Below, in pieces: positions 26,967 to 35,696 of a stretch of DNA of 53,422 bases (the stretch's first letter is position 1; every line of letters begins with the position of its first letter). The stretch lies in NCBI GenBank assembly GCA_029266735.1, contig JAQSWG010000012.1, forward strand, positions 1 to 53,422, written 5' to 3'. The notes under the pieces are model-generated. The model ran no database searches and was not told where the DNA came from. It saw only the letters and a list, made by a program, of their open reading frames with translations. The position numbers and the translations under genes are program-made. The stretch is from Ornithinibacter sp. Lineage in GTDB: Bacteria > Actinomycetota > Actinomycetes > Actinomycetales > Dermatophilaceae.

Positions 26967-27322
26967 GGACGGCCCGCGGCACGGAGGGAGGAGCGGCCAC
27001 CGCCGAGCTGGCGGTGGCGCTTCCCAGCCTCGTGCTCGTCCTCGCGGTAGCGCTGGCAGCAGTGGACCTCGGCGTGGCGCAGGTTCGCTGCGTCGACGCC
27101 GCGCGGCTCGGCGCGCGGCTCCTCGCCCGCGGTGAGGCAGCGGCACCGGTTCTGGAGGAGGTCCGCGCCGCCGCCCCGGCCGGTGCCCTGGTGACCACCG
27201 CCACCACAGGGGGGCGCGTGTCTGTGGTCGTCACGGGTCGCCCGCCCGCGACGCTGCGGACCCTCGGGACGGTGGCGGCTCCATCCGCGACGGCGGTGGC
27301 GCGTCTGGAGGTGAGCCGATGA
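26963..27322 (+). CDS. TadE-like minor pilin
   Basis: A 119-residue protein starting with a short basic leader and the TadE signature GGAATAELAVALPSLVLVLAVALAAVDLG: a Glu near the start of a single hydrophobic helix, as in pseudopilins processed by a prepilin peptidase. The rest (about 50-119) is a small extracytoplasmic domain. GTG 26963 overlaps the pilin stop. Corresponds to Rv3655c in position. Confidence 0.85.
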   Translation: MRTARGTEGGAATAELAVALPSLVLVLAVALAAVDLGVAQVRCVDAARLGARLLARGEAAAPVLEEVRAAAPAGALVTTATTGGRVSVVVTGRPPATLRTLGTVAAPSATAVARLEVSR

Positions 27323-27762
27323 GCGCTCCACGCGCACGGCACCAGCGCGACCCTCGACGGGGGAGCCTGAGCGCTGAGGAGCAGGGCAGCGCCACGGTGC
27401 TCACCGTCGGGGCGATGGGGGTGCTCGTCATGATGCTGACCGGTGCCTTGCTCGTCGTGTCGGTCGTGCGCGACGTGCATCGTGCTCGCTCGGCAGCTGA
27501 CCTGTCGGCACTTGCTGCGGCAGGACCACTTCCCACCGGGGGACGACCGAGCTGCGCCGACGGCAGCTCCGTGGCCATGGCCAACGGCGCCACCCTCACC
27601 AGGTGCGACATGCTCGCAGACGGTTCGGTCGAGGTTCGGGCATCCGTGCCCCTGCGGTGGTCGGCGACGTGGGCCGGCATCCCGGACCGTGCGACGGCGG
27701 CGGCACGCGCCGGCGTCGTCATCGGAGAGGCGGCCGGTGCTGGACCCGATCACCCCCCGTGA
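27319..27762 (+). CDS. TadE/TadG-like pilus protein (Rv3654c type)
   Basis: A 147-residue protein, last in the Tad operon. The N-terminus has EEQGSATVLTVGAMGVLVMMLTGALLVVSVVRDVHRARSAADLSALAAA, the Rv3654c-like helicopter-type pattern of one hydrophobic helix followed by RARSAADLSALA. C56? and two later cysteines (in PSCADG and TRCDML) could form a disulfide. ATG 27319 overlaps the TadE stop (ATGA). Likely a minor pilin or assembly factor. Confidence 0.85.
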   Translation: MSAPRARHQRDPRRGSLSAEEQGSATVLTVGAMGVLVMMLTGALLVVSVVRDVHRARSAADLSALAAAGPLPTGGRPSCADGSSVAMANGATLTRCDMLADGSVEVRASVPLRWSATWAGIPDRATAAARAGVVIGEAAGAGPDHPP

Positions 27763-27764
27763 TC
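27748..27764. terminator. Hairpin over the stop of the Tad operon
   Basis: GATCAC (27748-27753) and GTGATC (27759-27764) pair around five cytosines and overlap the TGA at 27760-27762. The next gene converges 17 bp away. Confidence 0.4.
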
Positions 27765-27779
27765 CGGCTGTGCCTGCGG

Positions 27780-28328
27780 TCAGATCGGACGGCCGTCGCG
27801 GTCGTGACCGACGTGGTCACCGGCGTCACGAACCTCGGTGGCGTCCGTGCGGTGGGCAGGATCGTCGGGGCCGGCGCCCGGGGTCGTCCCCCGGTACGTC
27901 GGGTCGGCCGAGTGTCGTCCCTGCTCGACCCGGACGTCGTCCGCCCGGGGGTCCGGGTCGTGTCCCACGGCGACGCTCTCGCCCTCGCGTCGGCGGCGGT
28001 CGTCGAGGAGCTGGCGTTCACGGACCGCGAACTCCTCCTTGAGTCGGCGTTCCTCCTCGACGCGACGGGCTTCGGCGGCGGCTGCTGCTTCCTTGGCCTC
28101 CACGCGGCGACGCTTGGAGCGGCGGAGCCCGCCGCGCAGGAGTGCCCACCCGAGCCAGAAGATGGAGATGACGACCATCCCGGTCACGAGGAGGGTGAGC
28201 GGCGGCAGGCTCAGCGTCCCACCGAGCACGTCGATGTCGACGGTGTCGGTGAGCTGGGCGGTGCCGGCGAAGAGGACGACGCCGGCGGCGGCCGCCAGCA
28301 GGACCAGGATGACGCCGAGAAGGACCAT
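27780..28328 (-). CDS. Two-helix membrane protein with charged C-terminal coil
   Basis: A 182-residue protein of unknown function. Two hydrophobic helices (about 2-22 and 44-65) are followed by a highly charged helix RRSKRRRVEAKEAAAAAEARRVEEERRLKEEFA, likely a coiled coil (about 70-115), and a hydrophilic, disordered tail. The layout resembles LapA-like small membrane proteins, but the match is not firm. It is marked by TAGGGT seven bases before ATG 28328, so probably leaderless. It converges with the Tad operon and follows the helicase gene in the same direction. Confidence 0.7.
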   Translation of the reverse strand: MVLLGVILVLLAAAAGVVLFAGTAQLTDTVDIDVLGGTLSLPPLTLLVTGMVVISIFWLGWALLRGGLRRSKRRRVEAKEAAAAAEARRVEEERRLKEEFAVRERQLLDDRRRREGESVAVGHDPDPRADDVRVEQGRHSADPTYRGTTPGAGPDDPAHRTDATEVRDAGDHVGHDRDGRPI

Positions 28329-28335
28329 GCGTTCG

Positions 28336-28341
28336 ACCCTA
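28336..28341 (-). promoter_or_regulatory. -10 hexamer TAGGGT, leaderless membrane-protein gene
   Basis: On the minus strand TAGGGT precedes ATG 28328 by seven bases, with no Shine-Dalgarno. Confidence 0.5.
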
Positions 28342-28403
28342 GCGAGCCCGGGGCGCCCACGACCCGCCATGGACAGGCGAGGTACGGCGCACGTCCATGG
28401 CGT

Positions 28404-30686
28404 TCACGGCTGGGACGCGGCGAGCGCGAGCTCCAGCACGGTGACGGCGCCCGCCTTGTCCAGCGGCTCGTTCCCGTTCCCGCACTTCGGCGACTGGACG
28501 CAGGCAGGGCAGCCGGTGGCACAGGTGCAGCCGAGGACGGCGTCGCGGGTCGCGCGAACCCAGGCCTCGAAGGCGGCGTACGCGCGCTCGGCGAAGCCAG
28601 CGCCACCGGGATAGCCGTCGAAGACCATGATGGTGGGTTCGGCCGTGTCCGGGTGCAGCGCGGTGGACACGCCACCGACATCCCAGCGGTCCGACGTCGC
28701 GACGAGCGGCAGCATCCCGATGGCCGCGTGTTCGGCGGCATGCAGGGCTCCCGGGACGGTCCGCTCCGGCACCCCGGCCGCGTCGAGCACGTCCTGCGGC
28801 ACCGTCCACCACACCGCCTTGGTCGTCAAGGCACGTTCGGGCAGGTCCAGGGGGTGGGTTCCCAGCACCTCACCCGAGGGCAGCCGCCGCATGAACCCCG
28901 TCACCCGGGTCGTCACCCGCACCGTCCCGAACGACACGTCCGCCCGCGCGCGTCGATCGGACCGCTCGCGGTCGAGGATGTCGAACCGGCTCACCGACTG
29001 GGCGTAGGTGGACCAGCCCGGGTCACCCCGGACGACATGCGCGGCGCGAGCGTCGAGGTCGAGGTCGGTCACCACCCAGGTGTCCCCCTGGTGCAGGTGC
29101 ACCGCCCCGGTGTGCACCTGGGCATGGGAGGACGCCTCGTCGACCGTGCCGATGACCCGTCCGGTGCGCGCCTCCACGACGGCGACGACATCGGCGGCAC
29201 CCCGCAGGGAGATGTGGTCGGCCGGCCGGTCGTCACGCGCCCAGAACCAACCGGACGGTCGACGCCGCAGGATGCCCCTCGCCACCAGGGCGTCCAGCAG
29301 CCGGCGGGTGTCGGGCCCGAACATCGGCAGGTCGCTCTCTCCCAACGGCAGCTCCGCGGCCGCGGCGGCGAGGTGCGGTGCGAGCACGTGGGGGTTGTGA
29401 GGGTCCATGACCGTGGCCTCGACCGGTTCCCCGAACACCGCCTCCGGGTGACGCACGAGGTAGGTGTCGAGCGGGTCATCGGCGGCGACGAGCACCGCGA
29501 GCGACTCCTCACCGGAGCGTCCGGCCCGGCCGGCCTGTTGCCACAGGCTCGCCCGCCGCCCGGGCCAGCCGGCCATGACGACGGCATCCAGCCCGCTCAT
29601 GTCGATGCCGAGCTCCAACGCGTTCGTCGCCGCGAGGCCGCGTACCGACCCGTCCCGCAGGCCCCGCTCGAGCTGCCGGCGGTCCTGCGGGAGGTAGCCG
29701 CCGCGGTAGGCCGCGACGCCCCGGGCCCGTTCGGGGTCGTCCTGCTCCACCTGGCGTCGGGCGTTGGCGGCCAGCGCCTCGGCCCCGGCACGGCTGCGCG
29801 CGAAGGCGACGGCCTGCACCCCGTCGAGCACCAGCCGGGCGAGGATGTCGGCGGCCTCCGTCGTGGCCGAGCGCCGCCGTCCGCCCTCGGTCGACGGTTC
29901 CCACAGCGCGAACGTCATCGCACCGCGCGGTGACCCGTCCTCGGTCACGGCCGTGACCGGCATCCCGATGAGGCGCGAGGCGTGGGTGGCCGGCTCGCTC
30001 ACCGTGGCCGAGGCCAGGACGAACGTGGGGAAGGCGCCGTAGCGGGCGGCCACCCGGCGCAGCCGGCGGATGACCGAGGCGACGTGTGACCCGAACACCC
30101 CTCGGTAGACGTGGCACTCGTCGACGACGACGTACTCGAGCGACCTCAGGAAGCGGGACCACCGCTCGTGCCCGGGGAGGAGGGAGTGGTGGAGCAGGTC
30201 GGGGTTGGTGAGGACGACGTTGGCGTGGTCGCGGATCCAGCGACGCTCGTCGGTCGGGGTGTCCCCGTCGTACGTCGCCGCGCGGACCCCCGGCACCGCC
30301 AGCGTCTCGATCCTCGAGAGCTGGTCGGCGGCCAGCGCCTTCGTCGGCGCGAGGTAGATCGCCGTCGCCCCGCGCCCGCCCGGGGACAGCGCCCCGTCTG
30401 ACGCTGCGGTGAGGACCGGTGCGAGGTAGCCGAGGCTCTTGCCGGACGCGGTGCCCGTGGCGAGGACGACGTGCCGGCCGCTCGCCGCGAGCTCGATCGC
30501 CGAGCGCTGGTGCGACCAGGGACGGTCCATCCCGGCGGCCAGGAAGGCCGACAGCACCGCCGGCGCCAGCGTCGCAGGCCACTCCGCCACGCGGGCGGCG
30601 CGAGCAGGCACGCGCTCGACGTGGAGGAGGGGCGCACCTCTCGTCCGCGCTGTCAGCAATGCCAAGTGCTGGGCAGGAGTGGACAC
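28404..30686 (-). CDS. DEAD/DEAH-box helicase, MrfA/Hrq1 type with four-cysteine C-terminus
   Basis: A 760-residue superfamily 2 helicase. Walker A ATGTASGKS (77-84), DECH box in VVVDECHVYRG, motif III SATV and motif VI QQAGRAGRSG are present. After the RecA-like core comes a DUF1998-type C-terminal domain ending in CTCATGCPACVQSPKCGN, a set of cysteines that binds metal in MrfA. Related proteins (Bacillus MrfA, yeast Hrq1) act in repair of mitomycin or crosslink damage; Rv3649 and SCO3550 hold the same position. GTG 30686 has TACCGT seven bases upstream and matches the family N-terminus. Role in crosslink repair is inferred from the family. Confidence 0.92.
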   Translation of the reverse strand: MSTPAQHLALLTARTRGAPLLHVERVPARAARVAEWPATLAPAVLSAFLAAGMDRPWSHQRSAIELAASGRHVVLATGTASGKSLGYLAPVLTAASDGALSPGGRGATAIYLAPTKALAADQLSRIETLAVPGVRAATYDGDTPTDERRWIRDHANVVLTNPDLLHHSLLPGHERWSRFLRSLEYVVVDECHVYRGVFGSHVASVIRRLRRVAARYGAFPTFVLASATVSEPATHASRLIGMPVTAVTEDGSPRGAMTFALWEPSTEGGRRRSATTEAADILARLVLDGVQAVAFARSRAGAEALAANARRQVEQDDPERARGVAAYRGGYLPQDRRQLERGLRDGSVRGLAATNALELGIDMSGLDAVVMAGWPGRRASLWQQAGRAGRSGEESLAVLVAADDPLDTYLVRHPEAVFGEPVEATVMDPHNPHVLAPHLAAAAAELPLGESDLPMFGPDTRRLLDALVARGILRRRPSGWFWARDDRPADHISLRGAADVVAVVEARTGRVIGTVDEASSHAQVHTGAVHLHQGDTWVVTDLDLDARAAHVVRGDPGWSTYAQSVSRFDILDRERSDRRARADVSFGTVRVTTRVTGFMRRLPSGEVLGTHPLDLPERALTTKAVWWTVPQDVLDAAGVPERTVPGALHAAEHAAIGMLPLVATSDRWDVGGVSTALHPDTAEPTIMVFDGYPGGAGFAERAYAAFEAWVRATRDAVLGCTCATGCPACVQSPKCGNGNEPLDKAGAVTVLELALAASQP

Positions 30687-30693
30687 TGCCGTT

Positions 30694-30699
30694 ACGGTA
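30694..30699 (-). promoter_or_regulatory. -10 hexamer TACCGT, leaderless helicase gene
   Basis: On the minus strand TACCGT precedes GTG 30686 by seven bases. Read on the plus strand the same bases give TACGGT, which could serve as -10 for the divergent STAS gene. Confidence 0.5.
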
Positions 30700-30761
30700 A
30701 TCCTGCATCCCGACAATCACGACGGGTCCATGACCTGCAGCATTCAAGAGGAGCCACGCCC

Positions 30762-31097
30762 GTGGAGCTGTCCGTGACCACGTCACGCCACGACGACGTC
30801 AGTGTCGTCACGGTCGTCGGAGAGGTGGACGTCTACACCGCCGCCCAACTTCGCGCCGCCCTCGACGAGGAGATCGCCGCCGGGCACGCACAGCTCGTCG
30901 TCGACCTCGACGAGGTGTCCTTCCTGGACTCCACCGGCCTGGGGGTCCTCGTGGGGCGGCTCAAGCTGGTCCGGAACCACTCCGGCTGGCTGCGGATCGT
31001 GTGTTCCAACGAACGGATCCTGCGCGTCTTCCGGATCACCGGCCTCGACAAGGTGTTCGGGATCCACGACTCCCTGGAGAACGCCCTCGCGGCGTGA
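30762..31097 (+). CDS. STAS-domain anti-sigma factor antagonist (BldG-like)
   Basis: A 111-residue single STAS domain. The phosphorylation loop FLDSTGLGVLVG places S57 at the site phosphorylated by partner kinases in SpoIIAA and BldG, next to D56. GTG 30762 is preceded by GAGGAG at 8 nt. In Streptomyces the same position between the helicase and hppA holds bldG, followed by an anti-sigma kinase gene; here no RsbW-like gene follows and a strong hairpin comes immediately after the stop, so the partner must be encoded elsewhere. Role in sigma-factor control is inferred. Confidence 0.9.
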   Translation: MELSVTTSRHDDVSVVTVVGEVDVYTAAQLRAALDEEIAAGHAQLVVDLDEVSFLDSTGLGVLVGRLKLVRNHSGWLRIVCSNERILRVFRITGLDKVFGIHDSLENALAA

Positions 31098-31147
31098 CCT
31101 GACGCAGGTCACCCGGCGTGCATACGCACCCCGGGTGACCTGCGTCA
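31094..31147 (+). terminator. 17-bp perfect hairpin with a competing upstream arm
   Basis: Arms 31100-31116 and 31131-31147 are perfect 17-bp inverted copies; inside, GTGC/GCAC can extend the stem around an ATAC loop. A third segment GTGACCT (31094-31100), overlapping the STAS stop codon, can pair instead with AGGTCAC (31106-31112). The main stem should stop transcription from the STAS gene before hppA, and the alternative pairing would break it. Confidence 0.75.
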
Positions 31148-31184
31148 CCATACGTCCGGTGGGGCGCTCGCATCCCGCGCCCGG

Positions 31185-31190
31185 TAGGGT
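31185..31190 (+). promoter_or_regulatory. Candidate -10 for hppA
   Basis: TAGGGT stands about 73 bp before the hppA ATG. No convincing -35 is visible, so this is tentative. Confidence 0.3.
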
Positions 31191-31262
31191 GCGCCCGGGC
31201 GTCCCTGCCCATCGGCGTGACCTTCGCCCGGGGACGCGAAGACACCCGTCAAGGAGGATTGA

Positions 31263-33629
31263 ATGGCACCCCTCGCACTCGTTTCGGCCGAGTCGAGCTC
31301 TGCCCTGGAACTGGCCGGCACGAACCTGACCCTCGTCGTCACCGTCGCGGCCATCGCGATCGTGGCACTGGTCATGGGGTTCGTGTTCCGGCGCCAGGTG
31401 CTCGCAGCAGACCCCGGCACCGAGAAGATGCAGGAGATCGGCGCGGCCGTCGAGGAGGGGGCCCAGGCCTACCTCTCGCGGCAGTTCAAGACCCTGGCGA
31501 TCTTCGTGGTGCTCGTCTTCGGTCTGCTGCTCCTGCTCCCGGCGGACACCGGCGCGGTGCGCTGGGGGCGCTCGGGCTTCTTCATCGTGGGGGCACTCTT
31601 CTCGGCGGCCATCGGCTACCTCGGCATGAGCCTGGCGGTGAAGGCCAACGTCCGGGTGGCGAGCGCCGCACGCCACGAGGGTGGTCGTGACCTCGGGGTG
31701 CGCATCGCGTTCCGCACCGGTGGCGTGGTCGGGATGGCGACGGTCGGCCTGGGCCTGCTGGGCGCTGCGATCGTCGTCATCCTCTACGAAGGCGACGCCC
31801 CGACGGTCCTCGAGGGGTTCGGCTTCGGCGCGGCGCTCCTCGCGATGTTCATGCGTGTCGGTGGCGGCATCTTCACCAAGGCCGCCGACGTCGGCGCCGA
31901 CCTCGTCGGCAAGGTCGAGGCCGGCATCCCGGAGGACGACCCCCGCAACGCCGCGACGATCGCCGACAACGTCGGCGACAACGTCGGCGACTGCGCCGGC
32001 ATGGCGGCGGACCTCTTCGAGTCCTATGCCGTGACCCTCGTCGCCGCGCTCATCCTCGGCTCGTTCGCCTTCGGGGAGTACGGCCTCGTCTTCCCGCTCA
32101 TCGTCCCCGCGATCGGTGCCGTCACCGCGCTCCTCGGTGTCTACATCACCAAGGCACGGCCGGGTGAGAACGCCCTCAAGGCGATCAACCGTGGCTTCTA
32201 CATCGCGGCCACCGTGTCGGCCGTGCTCTCCGGCATCGCTGCGTACGTCTACCTGCCGTCGACCTTCCAGGAGCTCGGCTCGTCCGACGAGAGCATCAAC
32301 GCCCTCAGCGGCGACCCGCGCCGTGCGGCGTTCCTCGCAGTCGTCATCGGCATCGTCCTCGCCGGGGTCATCCTCTGGCTGACGGGGCACTTCACCGGCA
32401 CCGACAAGCGGCCGACGCTCGACGTCGCGCGGACATCGCTCACCGGGCCCGCCACGGTGGTCCTCTCGGGCATCGGCGTCGGCCTCGAGTCCGCGGTCTA
32501 CACTGCGGCGATCATCGCCGGTGCCGTCTACCTCGCGTTCCTGCTCGGCGGCGGCTCGGTGGCCCTGGCCCTGTTCCTCGTCGCGCTCGCCGGGTGCGGC
32601 CTGCTGACGACCGTCGGGGTCATCGTCGCGATGGACACCTTCGGCCCGGTCTCTGACAACGCGCAGGGGATCGCGGAGATGTCCGGCGACGTCGACGCGG
32701 AGGGGGCCCAGATCCTCACCGAGCTCGACGCCGTCGGCAACACGACGAAGGCCATCACCAAGGGCATCGCGATCGCCACGGCGGTGCTCGCGGCGACCGC
32801 CCTGTTCGGCTCGTACAACAACGCGTGGCAGGGCGAGGTGCAGCGGATCGCCGACGCCGGCGGGCTCACCGAGGCACCGGAGCGCCGCATCCAGCTGATG
32901 TTCGACCTCCAGGTCGTCACGCCGAGCGTCCTCGTCGGCGTGCTCATCGGCGCGGCCGTGGTCTTCCTCTTCTCGGGCCTCGCCATCAACGCGGTGACGC
33001 GCGCCGCGGGAGCCATCGTCTTCGAGGTGCGTCGCCAGTTCCGCGAGCACCCCGGGATCATGGACTACACCGAGAAGCCCGAGTACGGCCGAGTCGTCGA
33101 CATCTGCACGCGCGACTCCCTGCGCGAGCTCGCGACGCCCGGTCTGCTCGCCGCGCTCATGCCGGTCGCGGTCGGGTTCGGCCTGGGCATCGGCCCACTC
33201 GCCGGGTTCCTGGCCGGTGCCATCGGCGCCGGCGCCCTCATGGCGGTCTTCCTCGCGAACTCCGGCGGCTCGTGGGACAACGCGAAGAAGATCGTCGAGG
33301 ACGGCGCGCACGGCGGCAAGGGCTCCGAGGCCCACGCCGCGACCGTCATCGGCGACACCGTCGGCGACCCGTTCAAGGACACCGCCGGCCCGGCCATCAA
33401 CCCGCTGCTGAAGGTCATGAACCTCGTGTCGGTGCTCATCGCGCCGGCGATCGTCGGCCTCACCCTCGGCGACGGTGCCTCGGAGCCGGTGCGCTACGGC
33501 ATCGCCGCGGTGGCCTTCGTCATCGTCATCGCCGCCGTCGCCTACTCCAAGAGCAAGGACATCGGCATCGGGGGCGACCACGACCCCGACGCCGCGGTCG
33601 CGCAGGAGCCGCATCCCGCCCAGGTCTGA
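31263..33629 (+). CDS. hppA: Membrane H+-translocating pyrophosphatase
   Basis: A 788-residue membrane pyrophosphatase that couples PPi hydrolysis to proton export. About sixteen hydrophobic helices; the catalytic signature DVGADLVGKVEAGIPEDD is followed by NVGDNVGDCAGMAADLFE, and the C-terminal half repeats acidic loops (GDTVGDPFKDTAGP). The GNTTKA motif has Lys where K+-dependent enzymes have Ala, so this is the K+-independent type. ATG 31263 follows AAGGAGG at an ideal distance. It corresponds to SCO3547 in position. The enzyme removes PPi from biosynthesis, including that made by acs. Confidence 0.97.
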   Translation: MAPLALVSAESSSALELAGTNLTLVVTVAAIAIVALVMGFVFRRQVLAADPGTEKMQEIGAAVEEGAQAYLSRQFKTLAIFVVLVFGLLLLLPADTGAVRWGRSGFFIVGALFSAAIGYLGMSLAVKANVRVASAARHEGGRDLGVRIAFRTGGVVGMATVGLGLLGAAIVVILYEGDAPTVLEGFGFGAALLAMFMRVGGGIFTKAADVGADLVGKVEAGIPEDDPRNAATIADNVGDNVGDCAGMAADLFESYAVTLVAALILGSFAFGEYGLVFPLIVPAIGAVTALLGVYITKARPGENALKAINRGFYIAATVSAVLSGIAAYVYLPSTFQELGSSDESINALSGDPRRAAFLAVVIGIVLAGVILWLTGHFTGTDKRPTLDVARTSLTGPATVVLSGIGVGLESAVYTAAIIAGAVYLAFLLGGGSVALALFLVALAGCGLLTTVGVIVAMDTFGPVSDNAQGIAEMSGDVDAEGAQILTELDAVGNTTKAITKGIAIATAVLAATALFGSYNNAWQGEVQRIADAGGLTEAPERRIQLMFDLQVVTPSVLVGVLIGAAVVFLFSGLAINAVTRAAGAIVFEVRRQFREHPGIMDYTEKPEYGRVVDICTRDSLRELATPGLLAALMPVAVGFGLGIGPLAGFLAGAIGAGALMAVFLANSGGSWDNAKKIVEDGAHGGKGSEAHAATVIGDTVGDPFKDTAGPAINPLLKVMNLVSVLIAPAIVGLTLGDGASEPVRYGIAAVAFVIVIAAVAYSKSKDIGIGGDHDPDAAVAQEPHPAQV

Positions 33630-33646
33630 GACGGGGCGAACGTCGT

Positions 33647-33675
33647 GGGGCCGGGTTCCGCTGGGACCCGGCCCC
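33647..33675 (+). terminator. Terminator after hppA
   Basis: Perfect 10-bp arms GGGGCCGGGT (33647-33656) and ACCCGGCCCC (33666-33675), with CC/GG able to pair inside the loop, 18 bp after the hppA stop. Confidence 0.75.
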
Positions 33676-33719
33676 GCGGCATGCCGGCGGCGTGAGCGGA
33701 CGGCATACGCTCGTCCTCG

Positions 33720-35088
33720 ATGAGCGCCTCCACGCCCCGCGTCGACCCGGACCTCCTGCCCGCCCTGCGCGCCGACCTCGCCCGGTCCCGGTTCACCGTG
33801 GCCGGCGTCACCGAGCTGCTCGGACCGATGGCCTCGGCGGCGCTCGACCGCGAGCAGGCCCTTCCCGCCCAGCGGGTCACGGCCGTCTCGGACGAGCCCT
33901 GCGCGACACTCGTCCGGCTCTTCACCCTGGGAGACCCGGTCGACGTCCGCGAGGCCGCCGCCGCGCTGCCGACCCTCGGTGTCGACGGCGCCGTCGCACT
34001 CGGCCTGGTCGCGCCCGAGGGGGACGCGGTCGTCGCGCTGTGCGACGTGCGGCCGTATGCCGCGGACGACGTGGACTGGTGGGTCGCCTCCGACCTCGGC
34101 GAGCTGGCCACCGGCTCACCACTGCGCCCCGAGCACGTGCTCGGGGTCGGCGGCGCATCGACGACGCTGGCCTCGTGGACGCCGAGGCCCCACGTCGAGC
34201 GCGCCCTCGACGTCGGCACCGGCTCGGGGGTCCAGGCACTGCACCTCGACACCCACGCCGACGAGGTCGTCGTCACCGACCTCTCGACGCGGGCCCTCGC
34301 CTACGCCCGCTTCACCGCGGCCCTCGACGAGGCGGAGTGGGACGTGCGGGCCGGCTCGATGCTCGAGCCGGTGGCCGGCGAGCGGTTCGGCCTCGTCGTG
34401 AGCAACCCACCGTTCGTCATCACGCCGCGCTCCGATGCCGTCCCCTTCTTCGAGTACCGGGACGGGGGAGCGGCCGGCGACGAGGTGGTCGCCGACCTCG
34501 TCGGCGCCGTCGCGGAGCACCTCGAACCGGGTGGCATCGCGCAGTTCCTCGGGAACTGGGAGGTGCCTCGCGGCACGACGTGGACCGAGCGGGTCGGCGC
34601 GTGGCTCGACGGCACGGGCCTGGACGCCTGGGTCGTGCAGCGTGAGGTGCAGGACCCCGCCCCTCATGGACGTGCCCTGGCCCGTCGAGTCGCCCATGGG
34701 ACCCGCCGTCCTGGCCGGCCTGGACGCGCGTACCTGGCTCGCGGAACACGACGACGACGCTGTGCTCGAGGTGCCCTGGTGGTGCGCCGCCGACGTCCAC
34801 GAGGAGCGGCACACCGTGCCCGGTGCGGCCGACCCCAGCGTCATCCTCCTGCGCCAGGGCGGTGGCCTGCGCCGGAACCTCGCCCTCTCGACGGTCACGG
34901 CCGCGTTCGCCTCCGTGTGCGACGGAGACCTCTCGGGACGGGCCGCCGCAGCCGCGATCGCCGGCCTGCTCGACGTGGACGAGGCGGCGGTCCGCGCCGA
35001 GATCGCCGCCTTCGTCCGGGACGCCGCCAAGGACGGGCTGCTCGTCCGCGAACGGCCGGACCGTCGAGCGTCGGGAAACCGCTTGTGA
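33720..35088 (+). pseudogene. Class I SAM-dependent methyltransferase (DUF7059-type), internal deletion with frame change
   Basis: The first part (33720 to about 34660) encodes an N-terminal domain and a Rossmann methyltransferase: motif I ALDVGTGSGVQALHL and the NPPF motif in VVSNPPFVITP, then VVQREVQDPA. From about 34662 the conserved sequence continues in another frame (LMDVPWPVESPMGPAVLAGLDARTWLAEHDDD ...) to TGA at 35086-35088. The segment normally found between them, some 50-70 residues, is missing. The original frame instead reads Arg/Pro-rich nonsense to 35108. The gene lies where SCO3545-type methyltransferases precede topA. A 462-residue product with an altered tail could still be made, so residual activity is possible. 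Confidence 0.8.
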
Positions 35089-35103
35089 GTGAGCACTCAC
35101 TCA
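35086..35103. promoter_or_regulatory. TetR operator palindrome
   Basis: TGAGTGAG (35086-35093), CA, CTCACTCA (35096-35103) is a perfect 8-bp-arm palindrome of the kind bound by many TetR repressors. It overlaps the stop of the methyltransferase gene and sits 2 bp upstream of the -10, so a bound repressor would block the promoter. Confidence 0.8.
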
Positions 35104-35105
35104 TT

Positions 35106-35111
35106 TAGGGT
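35106..35111 (+). promoter_or_regulatory. -10 hexamer TAGGGT, leaderless tetR operon
   Basis: TAGGGT is followed by six bases and then GTG 35118. Together with the palindrome just upstream it defines the start of the TetR-ABC operon. Confidence 0.65.
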
Positions 35112-35117
35112 GGTGCG

Positions 35118-35696
35118 GTGACTCCCCGCGCTCCCGCCCTCAGCCCCGAGGAGCGGCGCGCGTCGCTCATCGAGGTCACCCTTCCCCTTCTGCGCGAGCA
35201 CGGCGCCACGGTGACCACCCGCCAGGTCGCCGAAGCCGCCGGTGTCGCGGAAGGAACGGTCTTCCGTGCCTTCGGGAGCAAGGACGAACTCGTGCACGCT
35301 TGCGCCGCAGCGGTGTTCGACACGACACGGGCACTCGAGGAGTTGCGGGCGGTGGACCGGTCCCGGCCCTTGGAGGAGCGCCTCGTCGCAGCGGTCACCG
35401 TGATGCAGCAGCACGTCGAGCGGCTCATCGGCATGATGGCCGTGCTGCACTCCTCGGGGTTCACTCCGCCCGCTCACTCCCGACCGGTCCGACGCACCTC
35501 GGACCCGGAGATCGATGCGGCGCTCGTCGACCTCATCGGGGACGACGCAGCATCCCTGCGGTTGCCGGCCGAGGACGTCGTCAACCTCCTCGCGCACCTC
35601 ACCCTGTCGAGCGTCCACCCGATGTTCCCGACGCGCCCTCTCACGCCTGGCGACATCGTCTCCGTCGTCCTCGACGGCACCCGGAGGTCCCGCTGA
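35118..35696 (+). CDS. TetR-family repressor of the ABC exporter operon
   Basis: A 192-residue TetR regulator. The helix-turn-helix (about 30-52) reads VTTRQVAEAAGVAEGTVFRAFGSKDELV, a standard TetR_N pattern. The C-terminal ligand domain is poorly conserved. It starts at GTG 35118 with a leaderless promoter overlapped by a TetR-type palindrome, so it very likely represses itself and the two ABC genes. Its TGA overlaps the ATG of the first ABC gene (TGATG). The inducer is unknown; it may be a substrate of the exporter. Confidence 0.92.
   Translation: MTPRAPALSPEERRASLIEVTLPLLREHGATVTTRQVAEAAGVAEGTVFRAFGSKDELVHACAAAVFDTTRALEELRAVDRSRPLEERLVAAVTVMQQHVERLIGMMAVLHSSGFTPPAHSRPVRRTSDPEIDAALVDLIGDDAASLRLPAEDVVNLLAHLTLSSVHPMFPTRPLTPGDIVSVVLDGTRRSR

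Noticed and set aside
30783-33614. Very long open frame on the minus strand opposite hppA (about 943 codons)
   Set aside because: It is the mirror of a strongly GC3-biased gene; composition is Asp/Glu/Arg/His-rich with no domain, while the plus strand encodes a complete pyrophosphatase.
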